Source of the DNA: Lingula anatina | Lineage: Eukaryota > Brachiopoda > Lingulata > Lingulida > Lingulidae | Reading direction: 5' to 3' | DNA length: 27,979 nucleotides | Assembly (NCBI RefSeq): GCF_001039355.2 | Contig: NW_019773958.1 | Location: forward strand, 1,378,736 to 1,406,714 | In this document: positions 1 to 9,413 of the stretch, piece by piece | Numbering within the stretch: the first letter of the stretch is position 1 | Layout of the letters: each line of letters begins with the position of its first letter | Translations under genes and position numbers: made by a program | Notes under the pieces: generated by a model | The model's database searches: none | What the model was told of the DNA's origin: nothing | The model's input: the letters and a program-made list of their open reading frames with translations, nothing else

Positions 1-840
1 CTTAGATGTTCTTCAAAATTTCAAATTATTTTTATCCAGAAATTTCCCAGCTTAAGTTAACTTTTTTTCACTATCTCAGCCTGAAATTGTTAGAGCAGGT
101 CAACAGCTGAGAAATGTCTAGCCAGCTTAGAATGAGGAGAAGGAAGATAAACTTTCTTTTTATCCACAGGGCAAGAGAGACATTTCAAGAGAATGAGCAC
201 CTGGTACAAATGGAGGGAAGCAGGAAGCTCTTCCAATACAAATCTCCTTACAATCTAGAGTGCCTTATTTACGAAACCACCTACATAGTTATTGCACATT
301 TTATCCAATAATCTAAAGGCAGCCATACTGCTACTTTGGAAACCGAGGATCTCCTTTTGCAGTCCAGTGCCTTAAATATTTGTGAGTGCTAAGATACCAC
401 ACACAAACATTACCCTGCCCTGAAAACTAAATGCATCTCCTTATCTTGGACCTTTCACAGGCACAGGGATGAAACTCCCGTTTGGTGAAAAAGCTGGAAA
501 ATATAGTGTGGCAGCCAATGCCAATGGTATTTTTGGGTCCTAAAGTCCAAAAACTGCCAACAGTCAGAAAAATCTTATCCCTGCATGTAGACTAAAATGC
601 CATGAATGAGAATGAAGATTTAGATATCTCAAGGACTGGTTTCTTATAAGGACCTCAACACTTATCCTTCCTTATGCCAGATGTTTCGTAAACATTGGAA
701 TTATGGCTTCTAGAATAAAACAAGTACTGTATGTACTTAGTTTACGAAACAGGAGCATTTTTCTATCATTACTCCATTCATCCATATTCTACCATTACTG
801 GATGGCATTTTATTTTATTCTATGTCAATATATATCTCAC
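1..840. other. Intron or downstream part of the LamG-EGF gene; no exon recognised
   Basis: By position this is the intron following the EGF exon on the minus strand. I see no reading frame with a domain pattern and no convincing paired splice sites. The open frames present (for example 114-311 plus, 703-903 plus) are short and of low complexity, and they look like chance. Confidence 0.5.
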
Positions 841-969
841 CTAGGTCTGTCTCACAGTTTCTCCCACTGTACGGAGGGGGGCAGACACAGGTGTAGTTCT
901 TGAATCCGTCCTGACAGACTCCTGCATTTTGGCACGGCTGACTCCAGCAGTCGTTGATGTCAAAGTCAC
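841..969 (-). CDS. EGF-like exon of LamG-EGF gene
   Basis: A symmetric phase 1-1 exon of 129 bases is flanked by acceptor CCTTTCAG and donor GTGAGA. It encodes one complete EGF domain: six cysteines starting at DINDC, a Ca-binding-type N-terminal run of Asp/Asn, the C-x-D-x4-Y-x-C-x-C aspartyl-hydroxylation pattern (CQDGFKNYTCVC) and the closing PYSGRNCE. A phase 1-1 exon per EGF module is the usual arrangement in animal extracellular proteins, so further modules are expected beyond the left edge. Confidence 0.88.
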   Translation of the reverse strand: MTLTSTTAGVSRAKMQESVRTDSRTTPVSAPLRTVGETVRQT

Positions 970-2646
970 CTGAAAGGACATACACCTTGTAATGCAGCAG
1001 TGGACTCTCCGAGCCTCACCATTCAAACTGAATGTTTATTTTCATCAGAACATGATGATGCAAAAGCTACAAGATAAATAAAAGCACCAAGTGAGCATGT
1101 GCTCCGTTTTCAATCTCATTGACTCAAGTCTGCAATTAGATGGCTGAAAGTGTTCTAATAAAGTTAGCTCTGGCAGTTACTGATGCCAAAATTGTTAAGG
1201 ATTAACAAAAGAGTACCTTCTTAATTGTTTAATTAACTCCACAAAATGCATCTTTTAATTTTTCAACTTATTATTTACAAGCATAGTTACAAAAATGCTG
1301 CAGTTAAAACTATTTTCAATGGGTGAATTTTTAAAAGTTCTAACAAGATTCTTTTCTCAACTACAGCAATCATGACTGTTTCCTATGTATGAAATATTAG
1401 AAGCCTTTCAGCCTCCCTGCTGCTCTATCCTAACTTAAGCCTCTTTATCAGTTTTACAGAGGTCTATATATTTCTTTGAGCCAATATTTACAACCAGGTG
1501 AGTGTCCCAAGAGTAAGCAGGTGCCCAGACAGGAAGATATCAATGCAGTGAATACATGGACAGGATGAGTGTTATTTTAAGCTATGAAATCTGACACTGT
1601 GTCAACATCCTGAGACATCATCAGAAAGACTCGTGAAGCTTTTCAACCATGCCAGAATATATTCAAGAACAAATTTTAGTTAAAAGCTTTGGATGGGGAA
1701 TTTTTTCTCAAAAATGACAGCTATACCAGACTTACCTGTCACTGATGGCCATCTAAGAAGAAGTTATTCCATCGAAATAAAGTCTGTTGAATTGACATTA
1801 TTACAATTTGCCTTTTTGTAGAAAAGTGAAATTCCACCAGATCAAATTCAATGTCATATGTTTCGTGCCCAAACTGAGCTGCATTGTTAAGTCTGATACA
1901 TTGATACTCTTGGTCTACACAGTTAAATCTACTGACTGCTAATAAAAAGATTACTTCATTTTGACTAAAGAAAATGAAGAATTCCAATAAGTTTTGGCCT
2001 ACTTATCTTTTTCTTTCTTTTTTCCTTTCTTTCTCTCTCTTTTTTTTCTTTTGATGCACAAACCCTGATCATACTTACTACAAGGCTGTGACTCCAGGGG
2101 ACAGTTTCCCCAGTCCACATTGGCGTGTCCTGCTATATTCTTGTCCAATTCCACCGTGAGAGCACCTTCAATACAGCCCAGATAGCCTCTTCCTATCGTC
2201 AGTGGACTTCCTCCAGTAAAATTCAAATTTTTAAAATCACTGTTATATGTACTATTGGCTATAAGGCGTTCGTATCTTTTATTCGAGCCCTGCTCGATTG
2301 TTAATGTGACGTTGCCCACCTGGTATTTTAGGCTGAGCTTATACCAATTGTTATTATTCAGATCTTGACCGATTGTTAAAATATTTGACACAGAATCTTG
2401 GGAAGCATTCCATTTTAAAAGTAAAGATCCATTTGTGTTTACATAAAATTCTATGGAGTCCCCGTTTGCTCCGTGGTCGGATAAAAGTTGCCCTTCGGAA
2501 CAAGTCCGAAATTGAAAAGTAGTCCTTTTGTGCACGTCAAATGTGTTTGTTGATTCCACATATGCGGATGAGTTAAAATAGGCCTTGTTCTGGAACTGTG
2601 CCTGCGTGAGATGACAGCAGGCCAGCAACAGTACCAGCAGCAGCAT
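841..2646 (-). CDS. Secreted or membrane LamG-EGF protein, 5' part (two coding exons, 3' end off the left edge)
   Basis: Two spliced exons give about 233 residues of an extracellular protein: 2079-2646, then 841-969. The ATG at 2646 follows a strong acceptor (TTTCAG, exon start 2648) by two bases. It opens a hydrophobic leader (MLLLVLLLACC, likely cleavage after LTQA), a laminin-G-like beta-sandwich (about residues 20-180, with the typical late GCIEGAL strand and six N-glycosylation sequons) and then an EGF domain. Exon 1 ends in phase 1 at donor GTAAGTAT and the EGF exon begins in phase 1, so they join in frame. LamG-EGF chains occur in neurexins, crumbs, eyes-shut and Caspr-like adhesion proteins, but too little is visible to choose. 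Signal peptide and domain types are seen; adhesion or matrix function is inferred. An upstream non-coding exon is likely at 12728. Confidence 0.82.
970..2078 (-). other. Intron between the LamG and EGF exons, with a T/C-rich tract and a possible orphan exon
   Basis: Canonical GT (2078) to AG (970) intron of 1109 bases. Next to the donor, 2004-2052 is a nearly pure T/C tract on the plus strand (purine-rich in the transcript). At 1736-1935 there is an open minus-strand stretch with a NAGNAG acceptor and a GTAAGT donor that ends in a stop just before the donor; it is treated as a separate finding. Nothing else is recognised. Confidence 0.6.
2004..2052. repeat. Polypyrimidine (T/C)n tract
   Basis: About 49 bases are almost all T and C on the plus strand, with CTTT and CT sub-repeats. 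In the minus-strand transcript it is a GA-rich run about 27 bases after the LamG exon donor, where purine-rich intronic elements can influence splicing. Simple-sequence origin is the plain reading. Confidence 0.85.
2079..2646 (-). CDS. Coding exon 1 of LamG-EGF gene: signal peptide plus laminin-G-like domain
   Basis: The exon encodes 189 codons plus one base. The splice acceptor is at 2649-2650 after a T-rich tract and the donor is GTAAGTAT at 2078. Residues 1-16 are a signal peptide. The LamG-like part includes the strand NNNNWYKLSLKYQVGNVTL (about residues 97-115) and the closing GRGYLGCIEGAL with Cys158, which probably pairs with Cys181. Asn25, 72, 80, 112, 131 and 142 are in N-X-S/T sequons, fitting a secreted fate. 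Reading past the donor runs into Lys/Arg-rich codons made by a purine-rich intron tract, which is not protein. Confidence 0.85.
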
Positions 2647-3334
2647 CTCTGAAATGACAACAAAAATACTTCTATAATAATTATGGGGCATTCCAGGGTA
2701 CTTGTGTCCTGGAGAGAAAATTTTTAAATGCACAAAAATCAACAAAAGTAACATTTTCTGAGAAAAAAAGGCTAAAGGTTTAGGGATTGATAAAAGATTG
2801 TGAATTCATGAATTTATAGAGCATTAAAATTATTTATTTTTTAAAATGTACTTGTAAAAGAATAGATTAAATAGCTATAATATGAGGTGAAGATAAAAAT
2901 TAGTACATTAGAAATGGTTTTAAGGAATGCAATTAGCAGTTGGTCAAAGGTTTCATTGCATAAGACGGGAGGTTAATAACTGAGGGAGATAAACTGTAGA
3001 TCTACATTCACAGTATTTATCATTCCACAGAGCACAGAAAAAAGCCACCTCCAAACTAAATGCCCCTGTCAGCAGCAATTATTATTTAACATGTATGTCC
3101 TGGGAGAGAAAATTGATGTCAAAAGTCCTGAAGTTGACCCATGTGTAAAACAAGTTATTCCATTTAAGTATGTGGTGTATTCTTAAATGTGGGTAATATG
3201 ATATTGTCCACACCCATATAACCCACCTTCTGCTCCACCCCATCATTACAGTTGCCTATGAGATTATCGAACCCTTAGCCCAGTGTATTAAGTGGGTTGG
3301 GGGGTTGAGGAGAGGGGAGGAGAAAATTGTGGAC

Positions 3335-3596
3335 CAGGGGCGGATCCAGGATTATTTGAAGGGGGATCTGCCAATATGAAGCAGACCTCCCCCCCCCCTT
3401 GCGTGGGGTTCGGGACCCGAAAAATTTTGTTATTTTAGAGGGCAAATGTTTCATTTGGTGGTTTAGAACTAAGATTCAGCTAGTCAAAATTCTAATTTCA
3501 AGAGGGGGCCATTGGATTTTCCAAAATCATAGGGGGGAGGGTGGGACCCCCCCTGACCCCCCCCCCCCCACCCCCACCCCTCTAAATCCACCACTG
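3335..3596. mobile_element. hAT-like MITE with 5-bp target duplication TGGAC
   Basis: The element starts CAGGGGCGGATCCAG and ends CTAAATCCACCACTG, which reads inverted as CAGTGGTGGATTTAG: imperfect terminal inverted repeats. It is flanked on both sides by TGGAC (3330-3334 and 3597-3601), which I read as the target-site duplication. The 262-bp body has no transposase frame and contains long C and G runs. The terminus CAGNGGNGGATYYAG is widespread in animal genomes in hAT-like non-autonomous elements. A 5-bp duplication is shorter than the usual 8 bp, so the superfamily is tentative. Confidence 0.75.
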
Positions 3597-4534
3597 TGGA
3601 CTGCCCTCTTTTTTCTCCTCGGACTGGCTTCCAGCCACACTTCTAGGACACGATCCCGTTTTTCTCCATCACAACAGAAAGGAAATGTGTTAAACCATTA
3701 TAAGGTATTTAGTGACCTGGAGATATGTTATCAGTGAACTTAGTCAACAGAATGATACGCAGCTCAATAATGTACCGAGATTATTTGTCAATAAAGGATG
3801 ATAAATTATTTTGTGACCCAGCAATGAAAACTAAATAGTACGGTTAAGATTTGCCCAAGACTTTTTTTTGCTAAATACACTGTACAGACATTTTGTTACA
3901 GAAAAAAAAAGGATCACCAACATATTTGTCATATTTCATTTCTTTAGCCAACATAAAACTTTTTCTGATGTGGTTTAGGTGACTACACGCCACCGTGAGC
4001 ATAGATTGTGGTATTATTATGTAGTGACATGAGAACATACACCAAGAAGAATGGCCCCTGTGTGAAGAGACCACCTGTATATACATGTTGACTGAGGTTG
4101 AAGGGTCCTGTGACATTCTGACTTCACAGGCAGCTGCATACTGGGGCACTTGTTGTTTATAATAAAATATTGTGACTAAGGAAAGCATGGAATGTCACAC
4201 TGACACTAAAAATATGCAGGCAATACTCTATGAATTAATATAACAGCAGAAAGTCACCAGTTCAGCAGTAAACCACCTGCATGCATGACAGAATGCAGCA
4301 GTGAAGTGAAGCAATACAAAGGTGGGCTAGTGCTGAGATGACGCCTGTCCGACAACTTAAGTTGAATGGTGGCACAAGTTTTACATCCAGAACTGGTCTC
4401 TCTCTATTGTCAACCTGAACACACCAGTCTAGATCTAACCACCTTGTCCTCCTGACCCCCCTCCTTTATAACCTGATAACATCTTCAAAGGAGCTGCTGG
4501 TATGTTTCAGCTTGGCTACATAACAATATTATGG

Positions 4535-4556
4535 TATGTGTGTATGTGTGTGTGTG
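4535..4556. repeat. (TG)n microsatellite
   Basis: Interrupted TG dinucleotide repeat of about 22 bases. Confidence 0.85.
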
Positions 4557-4839
4557 CTTGGACAGTTGCCTTTCACCTGGCTACACCTGTCTACAGGTTG
4601 AAATGCTGACTCGATGCTCGGACCCAGCTCAGCATTATTAGCTAAAGATTCACATCATGTCTACACTTCAAACGATCCACCTTTAGTGTTACTTTGATCA
4701 GCACAGGTAAATAACCCTTCTCTTAGTGAAATGCAGTTAGCTGCAGGATAAGCCTAATTAGATTATCCGTAATATCTTGTGATAGGGTGGCAGAGCTGAA
4801 AATTTGTTGTCACCTCTTCACCTGCTTATCTGCCCTACA

Positions 4840-4860
4840 TCGCCCCCCTCCCCCCCCCTC
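4840..4860. repeat. C-rich homopolymer tract
   Basis: Two C runs separated by one T, about 20 bases, G-rich on the minus strand. Confidence 0.8.
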
Positions 4861-5323
4861 GACTGATCCTATCTGCTTCACATCTTCAAGCCAGCTGTTG
4901 AATACCTACTAAGTATCACCTGCATTAAGTCAACAAGAGGAATTTTTTATGAAAGGTCCTTAGAGCCTCAATCTTTTGTTAACAACAGAGTAATTTTTCC
5001 TTCAATTCACAAAGCGATGTCAAGCTCTAAAGTGACTGGCTACTTGTATCACCCAACTGGAACCAACACTATACCCGTGGCTCCTGTATCCTCATGAAAT
5101 ATTAAAATATTTCAAACCTTTATCACTCTCCATCTACCTGCATCAAATAACTGATGATTTTCCTCACACTTTAAACAGTTAATCCTGCACTGCAGACACT
5201 GTGCACAGACAAATATATGTGCATATAATATAAGAGAAGTAAAACCCTCACCAGATAAACATCTGACTCTGACCAGATTATGAAATAAAACACTGTGGTA
5301 AGTTGAAACAAAGGACAATGGCA

Positions 5324-5338
5324 CTATATATATATATA
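5324..5338. repeat. (TA)n microsatellite
   Basis: Seven to eight TA units. Confidence 0.85.
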
Positions 5339-5775
5339 CCTTATACTTATGGCCATTGCACAGGAAAATCTAAATATATCATAATAACATATAAAGGCTC
5401 AATCTTTACCACTTTGCCCTTGTAAAAATTATTTTAAAATGTCAAAAACTGTGAACATGAACTTCATGTCTTCACCACCGACATGCAACAGATTTGGACT
5501 ACAAAAAGGGGATACTTGAAATTATATCGCAGCACATGAAAATGTTGTATTTTTATTCAACTGGCTACTAGAGATCTAATCTGTTTATTTTAGTTTGTTT
5601 TTGTTTTTTTTTATGAACTGAATAGTGTTTTCTTTCTGCGTTTTCTTTAATTGCACTCTGCAGACAGTCCTGAATATTTGTAAGAAGGACTACAGACATG
5701 GAAAACTCCCATACATCTTGCCATCTCTTCAACCTGATGCTTTCTCATTTCTACAATGATCAAAAACCCATTCTC

Positions 5776-5804
<29 letters not shown>
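5776..5804. repeat. Poly-A tract, 29 bases
   Basis: Uninterrupted A29. It produces artificial Lys and Phe runs in frames on both strands. No SINE or LINE body with internal promoter boxes was recognised just upstream, so retrotransposon origin is unproven. Confidence 0.9.
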
Positions 5805-5806
<2 letters not shown>

Positions 5807-5970
5807 CTCCACCACAAAACCACAACATCAATAACCATTTTCACTTCTTTCTATTTGCTCAGGCTCATCTCTCCAGTCCAGTGCATCTCTAAGGCCTGGA
5901 CATCACTCTAGTGTGCCTTCTGACAACTGCACCATTGTTCTGAATGCTATAATACTCCAGCCACACTGTT

Positions 5971-6177
5971 GGGCCACATTCACAACCAAAGTTGATCCAC
6001 AGACTACCAGATCCTCAGATCAAATATGGTTTGCCAACTTAAAAGCTTACTGCCTAATACCCACAGGGAATCTATTCAGTGTCTATTGGAGGATTATGAT
6101 GCATGCTTTCAAGTGGGTCATCCATATTTGATCCGCAGATCTGTTGGTCAGGGGATCAAGTTGTTCTGAGTGCACCC
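5971..6177. mobile_element. Degraded Harbinger-like palindromic MITE, copy 1
   Basis: Arms of about 75 bases are imperfect inverted repeats: the left arm reads GTTGATCCACAG...GATCAAATATGG and the right arm CCATATTTGATCCGCAGATC...GGGGATCAA, around a 55-bp loop. The ends (GGGCCACATTCACAACC and the inverse of GTTCTGAGTGCACCC) resemble the GGGCCCATTCACAATG termini of the better copies. TTA follows the right end, but the left flank is GTT, so the target duplication is lost or the boundary is off. Confidence 0.6.
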
Positions 6178-6231
6178 TTACTGTACACATATCACTACTG
6201 CTGATATCCATGGTGCTGTGCTTACATAAAT

Positions 6232-6464
6232 GGGCCCATTCCCAATGAAATAATCGTTCTATGTACATTGATCCAAGTCCATGGGGTTTCTTGCTGAATG
6301 TAATCAGATGAACATTCTTTCTCCTGGCATTGAGTAGTGATTATATGAATATGTTGAAAACGAGGAGGTGTGTTAATCTGTTTATCTGATTGCATTCAGC
6401 GAGAGTCCCGCCCCGCAGAGCTGGATCGATCTATGTGGAACAACAGTTTCATTGGGAATGAGCC
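6232..6464. mobile_element. Harbinger-like palindromic MITE, copy 2
   Basis: The left end GGGCCCATTCCCAATGAAA is matched inverted by TTTCATTGGGAATGAGCC at the right end. The arms continue through a GATCCA block and GCTGAATGTAATCAGATGAAC against its inverse near 6380-6405. No coding frame. TTA follows the right end; the left flank is AAT, so the duplication is not clean. It sits 54 bp after copy 1 in what looks like a local cluster. Confidence 0.7.
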
Positions 6465-7643
6465 TTATAATACTGGCCCAAGTTATACTGCTATTTATAC
6501 CTATTAATGAACAATCCGTGCCATACAGTCACTTAGGCCTTCACACTTAAATACTGCTATCATCACATGGAGAATGTCCACTTTGAGGTTTTCAAGATGG
6601 ACATTTTCCATGAGGTATATGGTATTTTGATTGAGTGTGGAAAATAATCTCAGCTATATAATTATGTTAACTGGCTAATTCAGTATGGCATACTACATTC
6701 CTTTCAGCCAGGTTAGACAACTCTAGCCTGTGTCAGTGGACTGAGGTGTCTGTATGTGATAATAACTGTCATCACCTACAAATGTCAAAGACAGACAGGA
6801 TTCTATAGGAAATTGGCCCATGATCCTATAGGACTTTTTCTTAGGGTTATTTAGATTCTCATGGGTGTAGTGTACATGATCTCTTCCAGTTATATTTATT
6901 AGCTGTGTAATTCTTAATAAAACAATACTACCCTTCTCCCAAAATGATATGATTTAAACTTCATCAAACATATGACTCACTATTAAAGTACTTGAGTCTC
7001 TTCACCAGAAATAGCATCTTGCATGACTGGTTAGTTAATCACTTGTTTTTCAGATTAAGTAGTTTTAAAAAAGAAACCACTTTCTTAAGTCTTATAATTC
7101 ACACACCCAAGCTTCTGTGTACTGCAGAGCACATGGTGATATCTAGAACTTGACACTGTCCAGTCTGAGACATACTGCCAGGATATTTATTTCACTGTAA
7201 AATGAGTAAGAAGAAATAAAAAAAACCTGCCTGGTAGGGCCTTTACTAGCCAAAGCCTCCTCAATACTTGCTTGATTATTTGATTTACCCTTGTATCAGA
7301 TAAGTATTAACTTAACAAACAATGCTGTAATGAAAAATGTTGGTTGAGAATAGCTTTAAGATGCTGGACCCAGGACTATTTATTGCTTGATACTTTAGAT
7401 AACAGAAAGCCTCTAGTGGCAGTAGACATATTTGTGAACGGTTCTACAACTGCTGACAAGTTAAGGTGCAAAACGTCCTTCTCAAATCTGGACAGTCCAA
7501 TGCACAGGACTACAAGAATTTGAATGCTTATATTTACCTGGTTATAGAAGTCTTACAGCCTGACCCCCCTCCTCCCCCAATAACAGCTACATAGGCTGGC
7601 ACAGCTAATAACAGCTGCATACAGAGGTCAGTCTGATATATAA

Positions 7644-7912
7644 GGGCCCCACTCTTAGACTGGGTTCCCATACCTAGATCGATCTAATAGGATCGATCCA
7701 TCTCCAAGGAGTTTCTTGCTAAATTGCTTTCAGCTTAAGGGTCTTAGATGTCTGGCACTCTGACTGAAGCTGTTTAATGATAGTTAATTACCCCCTAGCA
7801 GCTTCAGTAGGCGTGATAGACATCTAAGCCACTTAAGTTGATTGCAATTTAGCACGAATCTCCTCGGAGATAGATTGATCCACATTCAGTGGGAAAGGGT
7901 GTGAATGGTCCC
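7644..7912. mobile_element. Harbinger-like palindromic MITE with TAA target duplication, copy 3
   Basis: A 269-bp element with ends GGGCCCCACTC and GAATGGTCCC is bounded by TAA on both sides (7641-7643 and 7913-7915). The long arms pair: GAGTTTCTTGCTAAATTGC with its inverse near 7842-7865, and AGATGTCTGGCACTCTGACT with its inverse near 7808-7830, around a GTTAATTACCCCC centre. A 3-bp TWA duplication with GGGCC termini is the pattern of PIF/Harbinger elements. Confidence 0.75.
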
Positions 7913-8147
7913 TAAGAGTTCTCTACCAGTATGTGCTAACTGACACCCAGTAGCCAGCTGTTCACATACCAGACTGGACTGAAACACTTATTTAGTCCAA
8001 ACTAAGCCACTTCACCTCCAAACTACTCTGTATATTAACTAGTATATTACACTTTCACTTGATGTTTCTCATGGCTAATACAATGATTCTTGATGAATTT
8101 GTATTTTTAAGAATATCTGTGCAGTAATTTAAACACAAATCTCTTCA

Positions 8148-8163
8148 TTTTTTTTTTTTTTTT
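8148..8163. repeat. Poly-T tract, 16 bases
   Basis: Uninterrupted T16 in the large presumed intron. Confidence 0.9.
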
Positions 8164-9147
8164 ATAAATCTAGGAGCAAATGATCTTCCCTTTCTCATGT
8201 ACACAGATGAACTCCTTGGCAACCAGTGAAATAAACTTTAAGAGGTAAATTTTCCGGATGCCAGCACCGAGATTCTTACCACACCCAGGCTATATGTGGC
8301 GGGCAGTGGGGTAACTGTTACTATGATATTTCCAGGAAAAGAAAATTTTGTAAGAATTCTGGGACTGCCTACTAGAAATATGGCTATGTGAACAGCAAAC
8401 ATGCATCACCTAATAATAGTCAAAATTTGAAGAGAGGGAACATTCTTCTGGGCAGACATTGCTGCTTTCTTGCTGACTTCAATAAATCTGGAAGAAACCT
8501 GCTACACATTGACTCGAAATTACAAGAAATACAATTAATTATATGCCTGTATCCAGTGCAAATTCTGGAAGCACTTGTCATGTTCAAGTTTCCAGGCGTA
8601 ACGCAATCGCAATTGATTTTCATGTTATAATTCCAGGCAATGTGAATGATTTATTGCCATAACATATGGGGACTTCACAAAGTACAGAAGATTAATTTGT
8701 GAAGTAATGTGCTTAATCTTCCATGAAATGTGTTATCTCATTTCTCAATTCAATTAGAGAGAGAGAGAAACCCTTAAACCAAAGAAAATTATAAGCTAAA
8801 GTCAATCCAATCACTACAGAACCAAACTGATACAATATACATCCCTTTCTTTGTGTTTCTCATTACAGTATCACTACAAGTAGCATCAGCTAACAGATGC
8901 AGAGCAAATTAAAAACTAATATTTTCACTTTCTACATTCACATCCTAACAATATGGGCAGCAATTTTATGAACAGAGTACATCTGCACGGCTTCAATCAA
9001 GGCATGCGGGCATATCCCACTGATTGTGAAACCAGTCAACTTTCTAAACAATAATCCCATACACGTTATATAGGCGTTGGGTGGCTGCTAGAATAATATA
9101 CCATGCAGAGAAAATAATACCATTGCTAGTCTCTTGTGCAGAGTTTA

Positions 9148-9413
9148 GACATCTAACACTGAAGAACACTATGTTACGATAGGTATGCTTTTGAGCAGAC
9201 TTCTTACCTAGAAGAGCACTAGTTTACGATAAACTAAACTACGTCAAACTAGATTACTGTCAGATAATCCGGCTTAAATGTCCCTCCCGCCTACTACAAG
9301 CTGTAAGGGGGTAATTAACTTTCGTGTCTGCTCGGCTGACAGCTATTTAGCGTGAACCCCCAGGGAGTTAGGTCGATCTAAAGTAGATCGATCTAATCTC
9401 TGGAAATGGGGTC
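9148..9413. mobile_element. Diverged Harbinger-like MITE, copy 4 (inverted relative to copy 3)
   Basis: Read on the minus strand it shares with copy 3 the series GACCCCATT, TAGATCGATC, a GCTAAAT block, the centre GTTAATTACCCCC and GTAGTAGGCGGGAGGGACAT. The right end is followed by TAA (9414-9416); the left end is poorly defined (TTA at 9145-9147). The left part has a tandem near-repeat, GAAGAACACTATGTTACGAT then GAAGAGCACTAGTTTACGAT, about 50 bp apart. Confidence 0.55.

Noticed and set aside
841-1026. 61-codon minus-strand open frame over the EGF exon
   Set aside because: It is a shifted frame; the spliced phase-1 frame gives a complete EGF domain with six cysteines.
3399-3737. 112-codon plus-strand frame with a Pro-rich stretch
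   Set aside because: It lies mostly inside the hAT-like MITE; the prolines come from C homopolymers.
5647-5892. Overlapping frames on both strands with poly-Lys or poly-Phe
   Set aside because: Created by the A29 tract at 5776-5804.
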